NCBI RefSeq assembly: GCF_009765705.1
Contig: NZ_LMUX01000009.1
Coordinates: forward strand, 365,269 to 429,268
From: Burkholderia sp. L27(2015)
Lineage (GTDB): Bacteria > Pseudomonadota > Gammaproteobacteria > Burkholderiales > Burkholderiaceae
DNA length: 64,000 bases
Direction: 5' to 3'
A program made the position numbers and the translations under genes. The notes under the pieces were generated by a model that saw only the letters and a program-made list of their open reading frames with translations, had not been told where the DNA came from and made no database searches. Positions 8,167 to 16,545 of this stretch are shown here, one piece after another. Every line of letters starts with the position of its first letter. The stretch's first letter is position 1.

Positions 8167-9139
8167 AACCCAGCCTGAAACCCGGCCTGACACCGCGCCT
8201 GAAACCCGGCCTAGCACCTTGCCCAGAATGCTGCGACATATCCTGCTCATACTGGTGCCGTTGGTCGGGGCGGCCATCGTGCTGCCTTATTTTTATAGCA
8301 ATGAATTGCTGCTGTTCAACTTCATCGTCTTCCTGGTGCTGGCCCAGGGTGTCAACGTGATCTATGGCTTTACCGGCTATTTGCCCTTTGGCTTCGTGGG
8401 CTTCTTTGGCGCAGGCGCTTATGGATTTTCGCTCGCGGTAATGCATCTGCATGCGGCCCCCCTGGCCGCCATGCTGGTAGGTGCGGGAGCGTCGCTGGCC
8501 CTGGCGGCGTTGCTCACGCCGTTGCTGCGGCTGTCCGGTGCGTACTTTGCGATTGCCAATCTGGCAGCGGCCTTGGCTGCGTACCAGGTCGTGTCCAATC
8601 CCGATCTCGAATCGATTACCCGCGGACCCTACGGCATCAGTCTCACCGGTGTGTTCAATCCGCACCTGAGCTATGGCGTGGCCGTCGTCATCTTGGCTGC
8701 CACGCTGCTGACCGTCATCTATCTGCGCAACTCGCGTTTCGGCTTGGCATTGCAGGCGATCAAGGACGATCCGGTCAGTGCTGCCATGTCGGGTGTCGCG
8801 GTGGTGCGCAGCCGTACCATCGCATGGATGCTGTCGGCTTTGATCGCCGGCCTGATAGGCAGCGACTTCGCCTGGTATGTATCGGTGTTTTATCCCGAGA
8901 CGGTGTTCAGCTCCGAGTTTAGTATTTTCGCTCTCGTATTCGCGCTTTTCGGGGGTGTCGCAACGGTTACCGGACCGGTGCTCGGCGTGCTGCTGCTATA
9001 CGGCCTGTACAACGCGATCGGTATCTCGACCCCTCAATACTTTCAGTTGATATACGGCGCGTTGATCGTGATGCTGGTGCTGTTCCTGCCTAACGGACTG
9101 GTTTCGCTATTGCAGCGGCGAGGTGTTGATGTCCCTTGA
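8159..9139 (+). CDS. ABC importer permease, LivM type (326 aa)
   Basis: The ATG at 8159 overlaps the stop of the LivH-type gene and is preceded by AAGG; a longer frame from 8132 is less likely. The first about 25 residues are an odd Pro/Thr/Glu-rich stretch with the near-repeat PETRPDTAPETRP, before the first membrane helix. The rest is a regular LivM-type permease with the family segment QGVNVIYGFTGYLPFGFVGF and about eight to ten helices. It pairs with LivH in the pore. The 3' end overlaps the start of the first ATPase gene by 11 bp. Confidence 0.92.
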   Translation: MHKTQPETRPDTAPETRPSTLPRMLRHILLILVPLVGAAIVLPYFYSNELLLFNFIVFLVLAQGVNVIYGFTGYLPFGFVGFFGAGAYGFSLAVMHLHAAPLAAMLVGAGASLALAALLTPLLRLSGAYFAIANLAAALAAYQVVSNPDLESITRGPYGISLTGVFNPHLSYGVAVVILAATLLTVIYLRNSRFGLALQAIKDDPVSAAMSGVAVVRSRTIAWMLSALIAGLIGSDFAWYVSVFYPETVFSSEFSIFALVFALFGGVATVTGPVLGVLLLYGLYNAIGISTPQYFQLIYGALIVMLVLFLPNGLVSLLQRRGVDVP

Positions 9140-9914
9140 AACCGTACCGCCGGAACCCGCGTCAAACGCGCCGGGCAACTTGGCCGAACCGCTGCCGCTG
9201 CCGTTGCTCACGGTCGACAAGTTGCTCAAGCGTTTCGGTGGCTTCATTGCGCTCGACCAGGTCAGTTTTGCGGTACATCCTGGCGAAGTGGTGGGTCTGG
9301 TGGGCCCCAACGGTTCAGGCAAAACCACATGCATCAATGTGATCACCGGGCTTTACGCGCCGGATGGCGGTGCGATCCGCTTCCAGGGGCGCTCGATCGG
9401 TGGTCTGGCGTCCCACCGGCTGGTGCATGCCGGCATCAACCGCACGTTCCAGATTCCGAAGCCGTTCCTGAGCCTGCGTGTCATTGAAAACATCGAGATT
9501 GCCGCGACTTACGGGCAGGGCGGCGCCAGTCGCGCCGACGTTGCGCAATTGCTCGACATGCTCGATCTGAGTGCTCATGCCCACAGGCGCGCGGATGAAC
9601 TCAATAGCGTGCAACAAAAGATGCTCGACCTGGCACGTGCACTCGCGACCAAACCGAAGCTGCTGTGTGTCGATGAACTGGCGGCAGGGCTCAACCCGAC
9701 TGAGCTGACGCGCGTCGCGGCAAACTTGCGCGCCATCGCGCGTTCGGGTGTGTCGGTGATCGTGGTGGAGCATCTGATGGGGTTTCTCGAGGAGGTCACC
9801 GACCGCGTGATTGTCCTGAACGCCGGCCACGAGATTTTCGAGGGCGCATTGTCGCAAGCGGTACGGGACCCCAAGGTGGTCGAAGTCTTTCTAGGGACCT
9901 CCCATGCCAGCTGA
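9129..9914 (+). CDS. ABC importer ATPase, LivG type (261 aa)
   Basis: The start is the ATG at 9129: GAGG lies 5 nt upstream, and GTG and TTG codons just before it are less likely. Residues 1-25 are a short acidic/Pro-rich leader. Walker A is GPNGSGKTT; the LivG-specific GINRTFQIPKPF follows. Walker B is LLCVDELAAGLNPTE and the H-loop is VVEHLMGF. The ABC signature is atypical: instead of LSGGQ the protein has ELNSVQQKMLDLARAL, as often seen in LivG-like subunits with weak signatures. It energises uptake with the LivF partner. Confidence 0.9.
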   Translation: MSLETVPPEPASNAPGNLAEPLPLPLLTVDKLLKRFGGFIALDQVSFAVHPGEVVGLVGPNGSGKTTCINVITGLYAPDGGAIRFQGRSIGGLASHRLVHAGINRTFQIPKPFLSLRVIENIEIAATYGQGGASRADVAQLLDMLDLSAHAHRRADELNSVQQKMLDLARALATKPKLLCVDELAAGLNPTELTRVAANLRAIARSGVSVIVVEHLMGFLEEVTDRVIVLNAGHEIFEGALSQAVRDPKVVEVFLGTSHAS

Positions 9915-10617
9915 TATTTTTAGCGCGACGAACCTGCATGCGGGGTATGGCAAGGTGCAAGTGCTGTGGGGGGCGGGACTGACTGTGGGCCAGGCTCAGA
10001 CGGTCGTACTGCTGGGCGCAAATGGGGCGGGCAAGACCACCCTGATCAAGACCATCATGGGACTGATCCCATCGTGGCAGGGCAAGATTGTCTTCGATGG
10101 GCGCGATCTGACGCGCGCGCGCACTGACAAGCGCGTGCGTGCCGGCATGTCGTACATGTCGGAAATCGGCTGCTTCCCAGGCCTGAGCGTCGAGGAAAAC
10201 ATCCGTATCGGCGGCCAGTTCACGTCGCCCGAGCGTCTGCGTCAGCGCATGGCTGAACTCTATGAAGTATTTCCGGCGATGGCGAGCCGCAAGAAAGCCT
10301 TGGCTAGCAGTTTGTCCGGTGGGCAACGCAAGATGGTCGGGATTGCCAAGGCGCTGGCAGGCGACCCGAAGCTGCTGGTGATGGACGAGCCGTCGGCGGG
10401 ACTGTCTCCGCTTTTCGTCCAGGAAGTGATGCAGGTGCTGGCCAAGTTTCGCCAGACCGGCTTGTCACTGCTGATCGCGGAGCAAAACGTCAAATTCCTC
10501 GAACTGGCCGACCACGTGGTGACGCTCTCGGGTGGCCGGGTCGGCTTTAGCGGGACTGTCGAGGCGATGCACGCCGACGATGCGTTGCGGCGTGCGTATT
10601 TCGGGCTCAAAGGGTAA
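9904..10617 (+). CDS. ABC importer ATPase, LivF type (237 aa)
   Basis: Walker A is LGANGAGKTTLIKT, the signature is SLSGGQRKMVGIAKAL, Walker B is LLVMDEPSAGLSP, and the H-loop region is LLIAEQNVKF, with the Gln typical of LivF. Length fits the family. The ATG lies inside the last codons of the LivG-type gene (11 bp overlap). It is the last gene of the importer operon and converges on the CinA-like gene. Confidence 0.92.
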   Translation: MPADIFSATNLHAGYGKVQVLWGAGLTVGQAQTVVLLGANGAGKTTLIKTIMGLIPSWQGKIVFDGRDLTRARTDKRVRAGMSYMSEIGCFPGLSVEENIRIGGQFTSPERLRQRMAELYEVFPAMASRKKALASSLSGGQRKMVGIAKALAGDPKLLVMDEPSAGLSPLFVQEVMQVLAKFRQTGLSLLIAEQNVKFLELADHVVTLSGGRVGFSGTVEAMHADDALRRAYFGLKG

Positions 10618-10646
10618 GCGTGAATCTGCGCGTGCACAGCAGGAAC

Positions 10647-10674
10647 GGGCCGTAACCGCTTCGCGTTACCGGCC
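10647..10674. terminator. Hairpin between convergent importer and CinA genes
   Basis: GGGCCGTAAC and GTTACCGGCC can pair around CGCTTCGC with one bulge. The structure sits between two convergent genes and covers the stop codon of the CinA-like gene. There is no T-run on either side, so a bidirectional terminator is only a possibility. Confidence 0.35.
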
Positions 10675-11163
10675 GGCCAGAGCTTGCTCGAGTAAAGCCA
10701 GAGCAGCATTGGCGAACGCCACCATGTTCTCCATCCGGTCGGTGCCGCCGGTTTCGAGCACGCGGGCGACCTTGTGCGAGCCCGCGATCGCGAGGCAGCA
10801 ATGTCCGGCTGCGTCGCCATAGCGATTGCCGGTCGGCCCCGCAGCGCCCGTCTCTGCCAGTCCCCAATCGGCGCCAAGACGTGTTTGCACCGTCGCAGCC
10901 AGCAGATGTGCCATCTCCAGTGTTGCAGACCGCATCTCGCGCACCATCAAAGGGGATATACCCAACAGCGCCTCGCGTGCTTTGGCTGTGTAGATGACTC
11001 CGCCACCGAGGAAAAACGCGGAGGCGCCGGGCACCGACAACAACGCGGCGGAAATCAGGCCTCCAGTCGAGGATTCCGAGACGGCGAGCGTCTGCCGCCG
11101 CTCGATCAGTATGTCGGCGACACGTTTGACTAAGGGAATATCGATTGTTGCCGTGCTAGTCAT
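10666..11163 (-). CDS. CinA C-terminal-domain protein, PncC-like amidase (165 aa)
   Basis: The whole protein is a stand-alone CinA C-terminal domain. Family motifs are visible: TLAVSESSTGGLISAAL near residue 26 (usual form AESCTGG) and LAETGAAGPTGN near residue 103. In the PncC group this domain deamidates nicotinamide mononucleotide to nicotinate mononucleotide in pyridine-nucleotide salvage. Here Cys of the usual AESCTGG is Ser, and the gene lies 45 bp from an enolase-superfamily gene on the same strand, so activity on another amide is possible. Length is normal for the single-domain form. Confidence 0.8.
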   Translation of the reverse strand: MTSTATIDIPLVKRVADILIERRQTLAVSESSTGGLISAALLSVPGASAFFLGGGVIYTAKAREALLGISPLMVREMRSATLEMAHLLAATVQTRLGADWGLAETGAAGPTGNRYGDAAGHCCLAIAGSHKVARVLETGGTDRMENMVAFANAALALLEQALAGR

Positions 11164-11208
11164 TCTGAGTTCCAGGTTGTCAATTTGACCCGATCAGCGA
11201 GGCCGGAC

Positions 11209-12324
11209 TTAGTCCGCACGACAGCGCTGCACGCCTTCCTCCGACCATTCGAGCCCCAGGCCGGGCTTGTTGGGCGGAGTGATGTAGCCGTTCGATACCT
11301 GCAACGGCTCCTTAAGAATCGCATCGGCCCAACTTACGTATTCAAGCCAATGCGCGGTTGGCGTTGCGGCGAGCAAATGCACGCTGATCTCGGGGAACAA
11401 ATGCGATGAGACGGGGATGCCGCGCGCTGCTGCGATGGCGGCACCGCGCAGCCATCCACTTACGCCACCGATGCGGGCGGCGTCGAGCATGAGGTAGTCT
11501 GCGGCCTTCGCGGCCACGGCATCATAAACGGCTTCCGGGCCATCCAGATTTTCGCCGATTTGAACCGGGGTGATCAGCTCATTGGCGATGGCCGCATAAC
11601 CTTGCAGATCGCTGTGACGAATCTGCTCTTCCAGCCAGTAGATGTTCAGATCCTTCAGTGCCAGCCCACGGCGGATCGCATCGGGCACGGTCAGCCCCTG
11701 GTTGTAATCCACCATCAGCTCAGTGGACTCGCCGATAGCGGCACGAACCGCCGTCGCAACCTGCAGGTCCAGTTCGGGGTCCGCATTGCCGAGCCGCAGT
11801 TTCACCGCATGGAACCCTGGCTCGAGCAATTTGACCGCTTCTTCCGCGGCCTTTGCCGCGGGCATTAATCCCAAGCCATCGCTGTTATAAGCCCGCACGG
11901 GTGTGAGGTCTGCGCCCAAAAACGTCGCGAGGGGCATATTGGCAGCGATAGCTGCCGCATCCCACAATGCAATGTCGATCGCAGCCAATGCCATCCGCAC
12001 TACGCCCGTGACGCCAAGCAAGGCATATCGCCGGCCAAGAAATTCGGCGATTCTCGCCGGCGCCACTGGCATGCCGACGATCAGGCCCGCCGCTTCCTGC
12101 ATGACTTCCGCGATGGCCTTGGCGCCGCTCTCGCGATAGCAGAAAAGATAGCTGTGGCCAATTACGCCTTCGCTGGTTTCCAGATCAACGAGCAGCAGCG
12201 GGGCGGCGGTCATGGTAGCGGCGCTGGTGCCCAGCGGGAAACGCATAGGGACTTTCACATAGCGGGTGCGTATGGCCGAGATATGCAAAACGGGCCGAAC
12301 GTCGGGGGAAGCATGGGCAGGCAC
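11209..12324 (-). CDS. Mandelate racemase/muconate lactonizing enzyme family protein (371 aa)
   Basis: The start is the GTG at 12324, preceded by GGAG with a 6-nt spacer; the longest frame would need a TTG at 12378. The N-terminal capping domain is followed by a TIM barrel with recognisable catalytic positions: HAVKLRLG (KxR base), MVDYNQG (Asp), YWLEEQI (Glu) and IGENLDGP (Glu) as metal ligands, then DAARIGG and VSSHLFPE (Asp-His pair). This set matches the mandelate racemase subgroup, which abstracts the alpha-proton of a carboxylate. The substrate is not evident. The gene is divergent from a GntR regulator that probably controls it. Confidence 0.87.
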   Translation of the reverse strand: MPAHASPDVRPVLHISAIRTRYVKVPMRFPLGTSAATMTAAPLLLVDLETSEGVIGHSYLFCYRESGAKAIAEVMQEAAGLIVGMPVAPARIAEFLGRRYALLGVTGVVRMALAAIDIALWDAAAIAANMPLATFLGADLTPVRAYNSDGLGLMPAAKAAEEAVKLLEPGFHAVKLRLGNADPELDLQVATAVRAAIGESTELMVDYNQGLTVPDAIRRGLALKDLNIYWLEEQIRHSDLQGYAAIANELITPVQIGENLDGPEAVYDAVAAKAADYLMLDAARIGGVSGWLRGAAIAAARGIPVSSHLFPEISVHLLAATPTAHWLEYVSWADAILKEPLQVSNGYITPPNKPGLGLEWSEEGVQRCRAD

Positions 12325-12357
12325 GTCACTCTCCAGGGATGGTGGTACTGGTAAAGT

Positions 12358-12430
12358 TATAAACCAAATTTCGGACAATGGTCAACCTATGCGCAGTTTT
12401 TTGCGCATATAATTGGATTGGTTACCCAAT
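12358..12430. promoter_or_regulatory. Divergent regulatory region with GntR-type operator and a second inverted repeat
   Basis: ATTGGTTACCCAAT (12417-12430) is an imperfect palindrome of the same type as TTGGTTAACCAA found before the reductase gene at 13302. A half-site AAACCAAAT lies at 12360-12368. Between them TATGCGCA and TGCGCATA form a perfect 8-bp inverted repeat with a 6-bp spacer (12388-12409). FadR-type GntR proteins bind TGGTnnnACCA-like sites, so the adjacent regulator is the likely ligand of the first motif. The second motif has no assigned protein. Confidence 0.6.
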
Positions 12431-12502
12431 TTTTAGTTCGTGTCACGTCGGTCCCGCAGAGAAGAGGGCAGCAACTAATGAGAGCTCTGGAGAGCATGCC
12501 GT

Positions 12503-13195
12503 ATGATGAATGATGTCAACGTAGAGAGGGTACGTAGCTATCTGCTGGGCTCCAGCGTCGCGCACGGTTCGAAATTGCCGACCGAGCGAGCACTCGCGGA
12601 GCAGCTTGGCGTATCGCGCAACGTGATCCGTAAGGCTTTGGCCGTGTTGGAGGTAGAGGGACGCGTCGACCGTAAGGTCGGAAGTGGCACTTATTTCGTC
12701 ACGCCGACCACGCAACGGGCGGCCCAAAATGACGGTGCAAGTCACGGTGCAAAGAGCGTGCGCGCGCAAGCCCTGGACATGAATCCGAAACAGATCGTCG
12801 AGGCGCGGTGCGCGTTCGAGCCCAACATCGCCGGTATCGCGGCCATGAATTGCACCTCGCTCGATTTGGAGCGCCTGGCTGAATGCGCTCGTCAATACCA
12901 CCGCGCTGACAATTTCGCGGCCTACGAGGTAGCCGACGAGAATTTCCACGTCGCGATTGCCCTGGCAACTCACAACCCCGTGCTGATCAGCGCGTACCAG
13001 TCGTTTTCGGCCGCGAACGCCGCGGCGGAATGGGGCAGTATTCGCCAGCGTTTTCTGACGGCGGAGCGCCGCATCGCGTCACGCAACGAACACGACAAGA
13101 TCCTGGCCGCCATCCGCAGTCGCGACTCGGCGGCCGCTGTCGACGCGGCGCGCGAGCATCTGCAGTACATCGCTTCTGCCCTGTTGCGGCCGTAA
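12503..13195 (+). CDS. GntR-family transcriptional regulator, FadR (FCD) type (230 aa)
   Basis: The N-terminal winged helix is clear: GSKLPTERALAEQLGVSRNVIRKALAVLEVEGRVDRKVGSGTYF (read in two parts at residues 22-66). The C-terminal half is helical and of FCD type, with EARCAFEPNIAGIAA, DENFHVAIALATHNP and the conserved EHDKILAAIRSRD motif that supplies His ligands in this family. Such regulators respond to small carboxylates. The gene lies between two targets whose upstream regions carry matching palindromes, so it probably represses itself, the enolase gene and the reductase gene. A second ATG 3 bp downstream is possible. Confidence 0.9.
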   Translation: MMNDVNVERVRSYLLGSSVAHGSKLPTERALAEQLGVSRNVIRKALAVLEVEGRVDRKVGSGTYFVTPTTQRAAQNDGASHGAKSVRAQALDMNPKQIVEARCAFEPNIAGIAAMNCTSLDLERLAECARQYHRADNFAAYEVADENFHVAIALATHNPVLISAYQSFSAANAAAEWGSIRQRFLTAERRIASRNEHDKILAAIRSRDSAAAVDAAREHLQYIASALLRP

Positions 13196-13241
13196 GGGCG
13201 GGCTGCCACGCCGACTCTTCCCCCTTTGTTTGACAGCGACG

Positions 13242-13285
13242 ATTGGTTTAACGACAATAAACCAATATGCAAATTGGTTAACCAA
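13242..13285. promoter_or_regulatory. Paired operators upstream of the ketopantoate-reductase-like gene
   Basis: Two elements are visible. ATTGGTTTA and TAAACCAAT form a perfect 9-bp inverted repeat with a 7-bp spacer (13242-13266). Eight bases later TTGGTTAACCAA (13274-13285) is a perfect 12-bp palindrome, ending just before the ribosome-binding site. The match to the motif at 12417 points to the GntR regulator encoded immediately upstream. Confidence 0.65.
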
Positions 13286-13301
13286 AATGGAGCGCGATCA
13301 A

Positions 13302-14225
13302 ATGAAAATAGCGGTGATAGGTTCCGGTGGCGTGGGCGGGTTTTACGGACTGAAGTTGGTGCAAGCCGGACATGACGTGACGTTCGTGGCGCGCGGCGCG
13401 CACTTGAAAGCCATGCAGGAAACCGGCCTCCACATTGAAAACGACTTGGGTAACAACGCTTCTGCCACCGTGAAGGCCACGGACGACATCCTGTCCCTGG
13501 ACAAACCCGACGTAATCATCATTGCCGTCAAAATGTGGGATCTGGAGGACATTGCGCACACCTTGAAAAAGATCGCGGGCCCGCAGACCGCGGTGCTGTC
13601 GTTGCAAAATGGCGTTATCAAAGACTACGTATTGAAACGGGTATTCGGCGACGATGCCGTGATCGGCGGCGTGGGCTACGTGGCGACGTCCATAGGTCGC
13701 CCCGGGGTGATCAAGCAAGTCGGCGCCTTACAGCGCATCAAAATAGGCGAATACGATGGCCGCGCGTCTGAACGCACGCAGGAGTTGGTGCGGAGCTTTT
13801 CGGCCGGGGGCATCGACGCGACGCTCAGCGACGACATTCAGAAAGTACTGTGGGAGAAGTATGTGTTCCTGGTCGGTTTATCGGCTATGACATGCGTTAC
13901 CCACCTGACGATCGGACCTATCCGCGAAAGCGAAGGTAGCCGCGCGCTTCTTCGATCGATCATCGCGGAAGGCGTGTTGGTGGGGCGTGCGCATGGGGCT
14001 TCCTTGCCGGAAAACTATGCCGAACTATGCATGGAACTGGTCGACAATCTGCCGTACACGATGACGTCGTCGATGTTTCACGATTTGGAAAAGGGCAATC
14101 GCCTCGAGTTGCCCTGGTTGAGCGGCGGCGTGGTATCGCTGGCCCGCGAGTTCAACGTACCGGTGCCCGCCAACACGTTTGTCGCGAACGCGCTTTCACC
14201 CTACGTCAACGGTCGCATCCACTGA
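13302..14225 (+). CDS. 2-dehydropantoate 2-reductase (ApbA/PanE) family protein (307 aa)
   Basis: I start at the ATG at 13302, preceded by GGAG at 13289-13292; the product then opens with the Rossmann motif MKIAVIGSGGVGGFYGLKL (GxGxxG), as family members do. The C-terminal ApbA domain carries the conserved K-W-E-K pattern in KVLWEKYVFLVG and the helix region ELPWLSGGVVSLA. The family reduces 2-oxo acids with NADPH, classically ketopantoate to pantoate. Its place under a GntR operator next to an enolase-type enzyme and an importer makes a catabolic 2-oxoacid substrate more likely than pantothenate synthesis. Confidence 0.87.
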   Translation: MKIAVIGSGGVGGFYGLKLVQAGHDVTFVARGAHLKAMQETGLHIENDLGNNASATVKATDDILSLDKPDVIIIAVKMWDLEDIAHTLKKIAGPQTAVLSLQNGVIKDYVLKRVFGDDAVIGGVGYVATSIGRPGVIKQVGALQRIKIGEYDGRASERTQELVRSFSAGGIDATLSDDIQKVLWEKYVFLVGLSAMTCVTHLTIGPIRESEGSRALLRSIIAEGVLVGRAHGASLPENYAELCMELVDNLPYTMTSSMFHDLEKGNRLELPWLSGGVVSLAREFNVPVPANTFVANALSPYVNGRIH

Positions 14226-14247
14226 AGCGGACCGTCGAACAGCGCGT

Positions 14248-16545
14248 TCATTCCATTCCGAGAGTACGTCGATACTCACTTCCCATGTTGTCATCGGTGA
14301 CCGGCATTCTGTCGGCTGTGCGCGCAAGAATTTGCGTGCACGATTCGATCGGTTGCGTTTGCCCGGTCCCGCCCCTCAAGGCAAGACTGGCTTGCAGTGA
14401 CATCAACTCATCCATGCGCTTGCGGTCGGCTTCATTGGCAAGGTTTAGCACTGGTCGACCATCGATCTTGTAAGCCTCAAGGGTGTTACGCCAGTTTGTG
14501 AAATCCCATACAAGAGGAGAAAGCGAGACCAGCATATGATTTGCGAATCGCGCTCCATAGGGAAAGCTAAGGCATGCGGTCCGTTCAACACGGTCAGACT
14601 CGGTGGCGTTGTAAAAATAAATGCCGTCTGGTTTCAGATGCGCTTTGACCAACGCCAAATATTCGGACGAAAGAAGGTTCGCAGCATTGGCTCTGAAGTA
14701 CCAAGTGGTATTGGCAACAACCGCATCGAACTTGCGATCGGCATTCAGACGCAGCCAGCGGCGTCCATCGTCGGTAATAATCCGCACCTTGGGGTTTTTC
14801 AGGACAGAGGCCACCTCGGGTGTTTGAGCAATGAGCTTCAGATAACCCGGGTTGATCTCGATAACGGTCAGCGATGCCACCTGGGGATTGTTCGCTATGA
14901 CCTGCGCCCACGAGCCCGATGAGAGGCCGATCATCAGCACATCTTGCGGATGATCATGAAACAGACTCAGCGCAAACGGCCGCACGATGCCGTTCGTGTC
15001 GTTCACCAGATCGACATTAAAGCGGCCGTCATACATTCCATTTCCATACACGACTCCCGCGTGATCAACGGTGATGACGCCGCTACGATTCTCTACCGCG
15101 CGCGTAAGCCGTGGATGAGCTTCAGGAAAATCTCCCCCTTGCAAGGCCTCGAGGGTTCCAGAGGCGGATGCCGGGAGCAATGTTATGGCCAGAATAAATC
15201 CTCCCGCGGCCCAGCTTGCGTGCCGCCACTTCGCACGACCGGGCAGCGGCAACGACGCGGACAGCAGCACCGCACAGAGGCATCCAGCCGCAACGAGTAC
15301 CGCGGCAATGCTGACCAAGCCCAAGTGATCCATCAACACGAAGCCGGTGAGAATGCTGCCGATTGCAGCGCCGACGATATTGGCGAAATAAAGCAACGCG
15401 GTCCGGGTGCCTGCCCGGCTGTCGGGGGCGATGCCAAAATGAGCCAGGCTCGGCAACAGCGCTCCCCAATAGCGAGCGAGCAAATACACCATGACCAGCG
15501 CTACCGCGACGATCCCCAAGTTCGCCCAGGCAAGATGCGCGAGCACCGGCAAAAATAGCAGGCCGATCAGGTTGGCTTTGAGTATGCTGCCGACGATGTG
15601 CTTGGGGCCTTCTTCCCCTGTGGCCGAGCACCAGTCAGCCGCTTGCCGTGAGCCCGACGCCAACCCAATGAGAAAAGCAGCCAGTGTCAGCGTAAAAGCG
15701 ACTGAAAGGCCACCCATTGCGTAAGATATCGTGCGCACAAAGAAGATCTCATACGACAGCGAGATGAAGCCGCCCAAAAAAGCCAATGCCGCTACCGGTG
15801 CGAAATGCAGGCTCGCGATTCGCGGGCCGGAACTCTCTAGTTTGACCATGGCAGCGGCGGGAGTCCGATAGTCTCGCCAGTACGCGCCCAGCGCACCCAG
15901 TGCTACGAGCGTGTTGATTGCGACCGCCACGTACACGGATATCTGCATACCCAGGAAGGGAAAGAGCAGCACCGTCGAGATCAGGCAAGCCGCACCGGCG
16001 CCCATGGTGTTGACGTAGTAAAGAAGGCCGACTGAATTGCCCACGTTGCCGGATCGTTTGACCAGATGTCCGACCAGCATGGGCAAGGTGGCGCCCATCA
16101 GCAGCGTGGGCACTGCCACGAGCGCCAGGGCGACAAGTGCAGTAACAGAAAGCGGCATGCCAAGCACCAGCGAGCCGACTTTATCGAATACGCTCAGCGA
16201 TACGGTGCCGAAAAGTCCGGTCAGCAATTCGATGGCCGCGAGAACAGGCATTAGCGGCATGCCATGTCGCCTCGACAGCCATCCACCCGCGAGACTGCCG
16301 ACTCCAAGGCCTAGCATGAACGCGGTGACGACTATGGTGACGGACTCGATGTTGACGCCGAAAATGCGAAACAGCGCGTGCTGCCACACAAGCTGATAGA
16401 TCAGTGCCGGAAAGCCGGAAAAGAAAAAAAGCACACACAGAGTACGAGTCCATTGATTAATCTGCTCGCCCTGCTTTTGCCGTCCAGAAGGCTGTACAGC
16501 GATAAACCCGACCCCCACTTGCCCCTCGGATTCCCCTAACTTCAT
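14248..16545 (-). CDS. MFS-like membrane domain fused to a spermidine synthase domain (765 aa)
   Basis: Residues about 30-460 contain about twelve to fourteen hydrophobic helices, starting LCVLFFFSGFPALIYQLVWQ, with the loop GGWLSRRHGM of transporter type. Residues about 480-740 form a spermidine-synthase-like methyltransferase fold: the nucleotide loop is DVLMIGLSSGSWAQVI, followed by TVIEINPGYLKLI, IITDDGRRWLR and FDAVVANTTWYFRANAANLL. Proteins of this fused architecture are widespread but their substrate is not established. The usual GGGDG loop is replaced by IGLSSGS, so polyamine synthesis cannot be assumed. It converges on the ketopantoate-reductase-like gene. The start ATG lies directly at the end of a 500-bp non-coding region. 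Confidence 0.85.
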   Translation of the reverse strand: MKLGESEGQVGVGFIAVQPSGRQKQGEQINQWTRTLCVLFFFSGFPALIYQLVWQHALFRIFGVNIESVTIVVTAFMLGLGVGSLAGGWLSRRHGMPLMPVLAAIELLTGLFGTVSLSVFDKVGSLVLGMPLSVTALVALALVAVPTLLMGATLPMLVGHLVKRSGNVGNSVGLLYYVNTMGAGAACLISTVLLFPFLGMQISVYVAVAINTLVALGALGAYWRDYRTPAAAMVKLESSGPRIASLHFAPVAALAFLGGFISLSYEIFFVRTISYAMGGLSVAFTLTLAAFLIGLASGSRQAADWCSATGEEGPKHIVGSILKANLIGLLFLPVLAHLAWANLGIVAVALVMVYLLARYWGALLPSLAHFGIAPDSRAGTRTALLYFANIVGAAIGSILTGFVLMDHLGLVSIAAVLVAAGCLCAVLLSASLPLPGRAKWRHASWAAGGFILAITLLPASASGTLEALQGGDFPEAHPRLTRAVENRSGVITVDHAGVVYGNGMYDGRFNVDLVNDTNGIVRPFALSLFHDHPQDVLMIGLSSGSWAQVIANNPQVASLTVIEINPGYLKLIAQTPEVASVLKNPKVRIITDDGRRWLRLNADRKFDAVVANTTWYFRANAANLLSSEYLALVKAHLKPDGIYFYNATESDRVERTACLSFPYGARFANHMLVSLSPLVWDFTNWRNTLEAYKIDGRPVLNLANEADRKRMDELMSLQASLALRGGTGQTQPIESCTQILARTADRMPVTDDNMGSEYRRTLGME

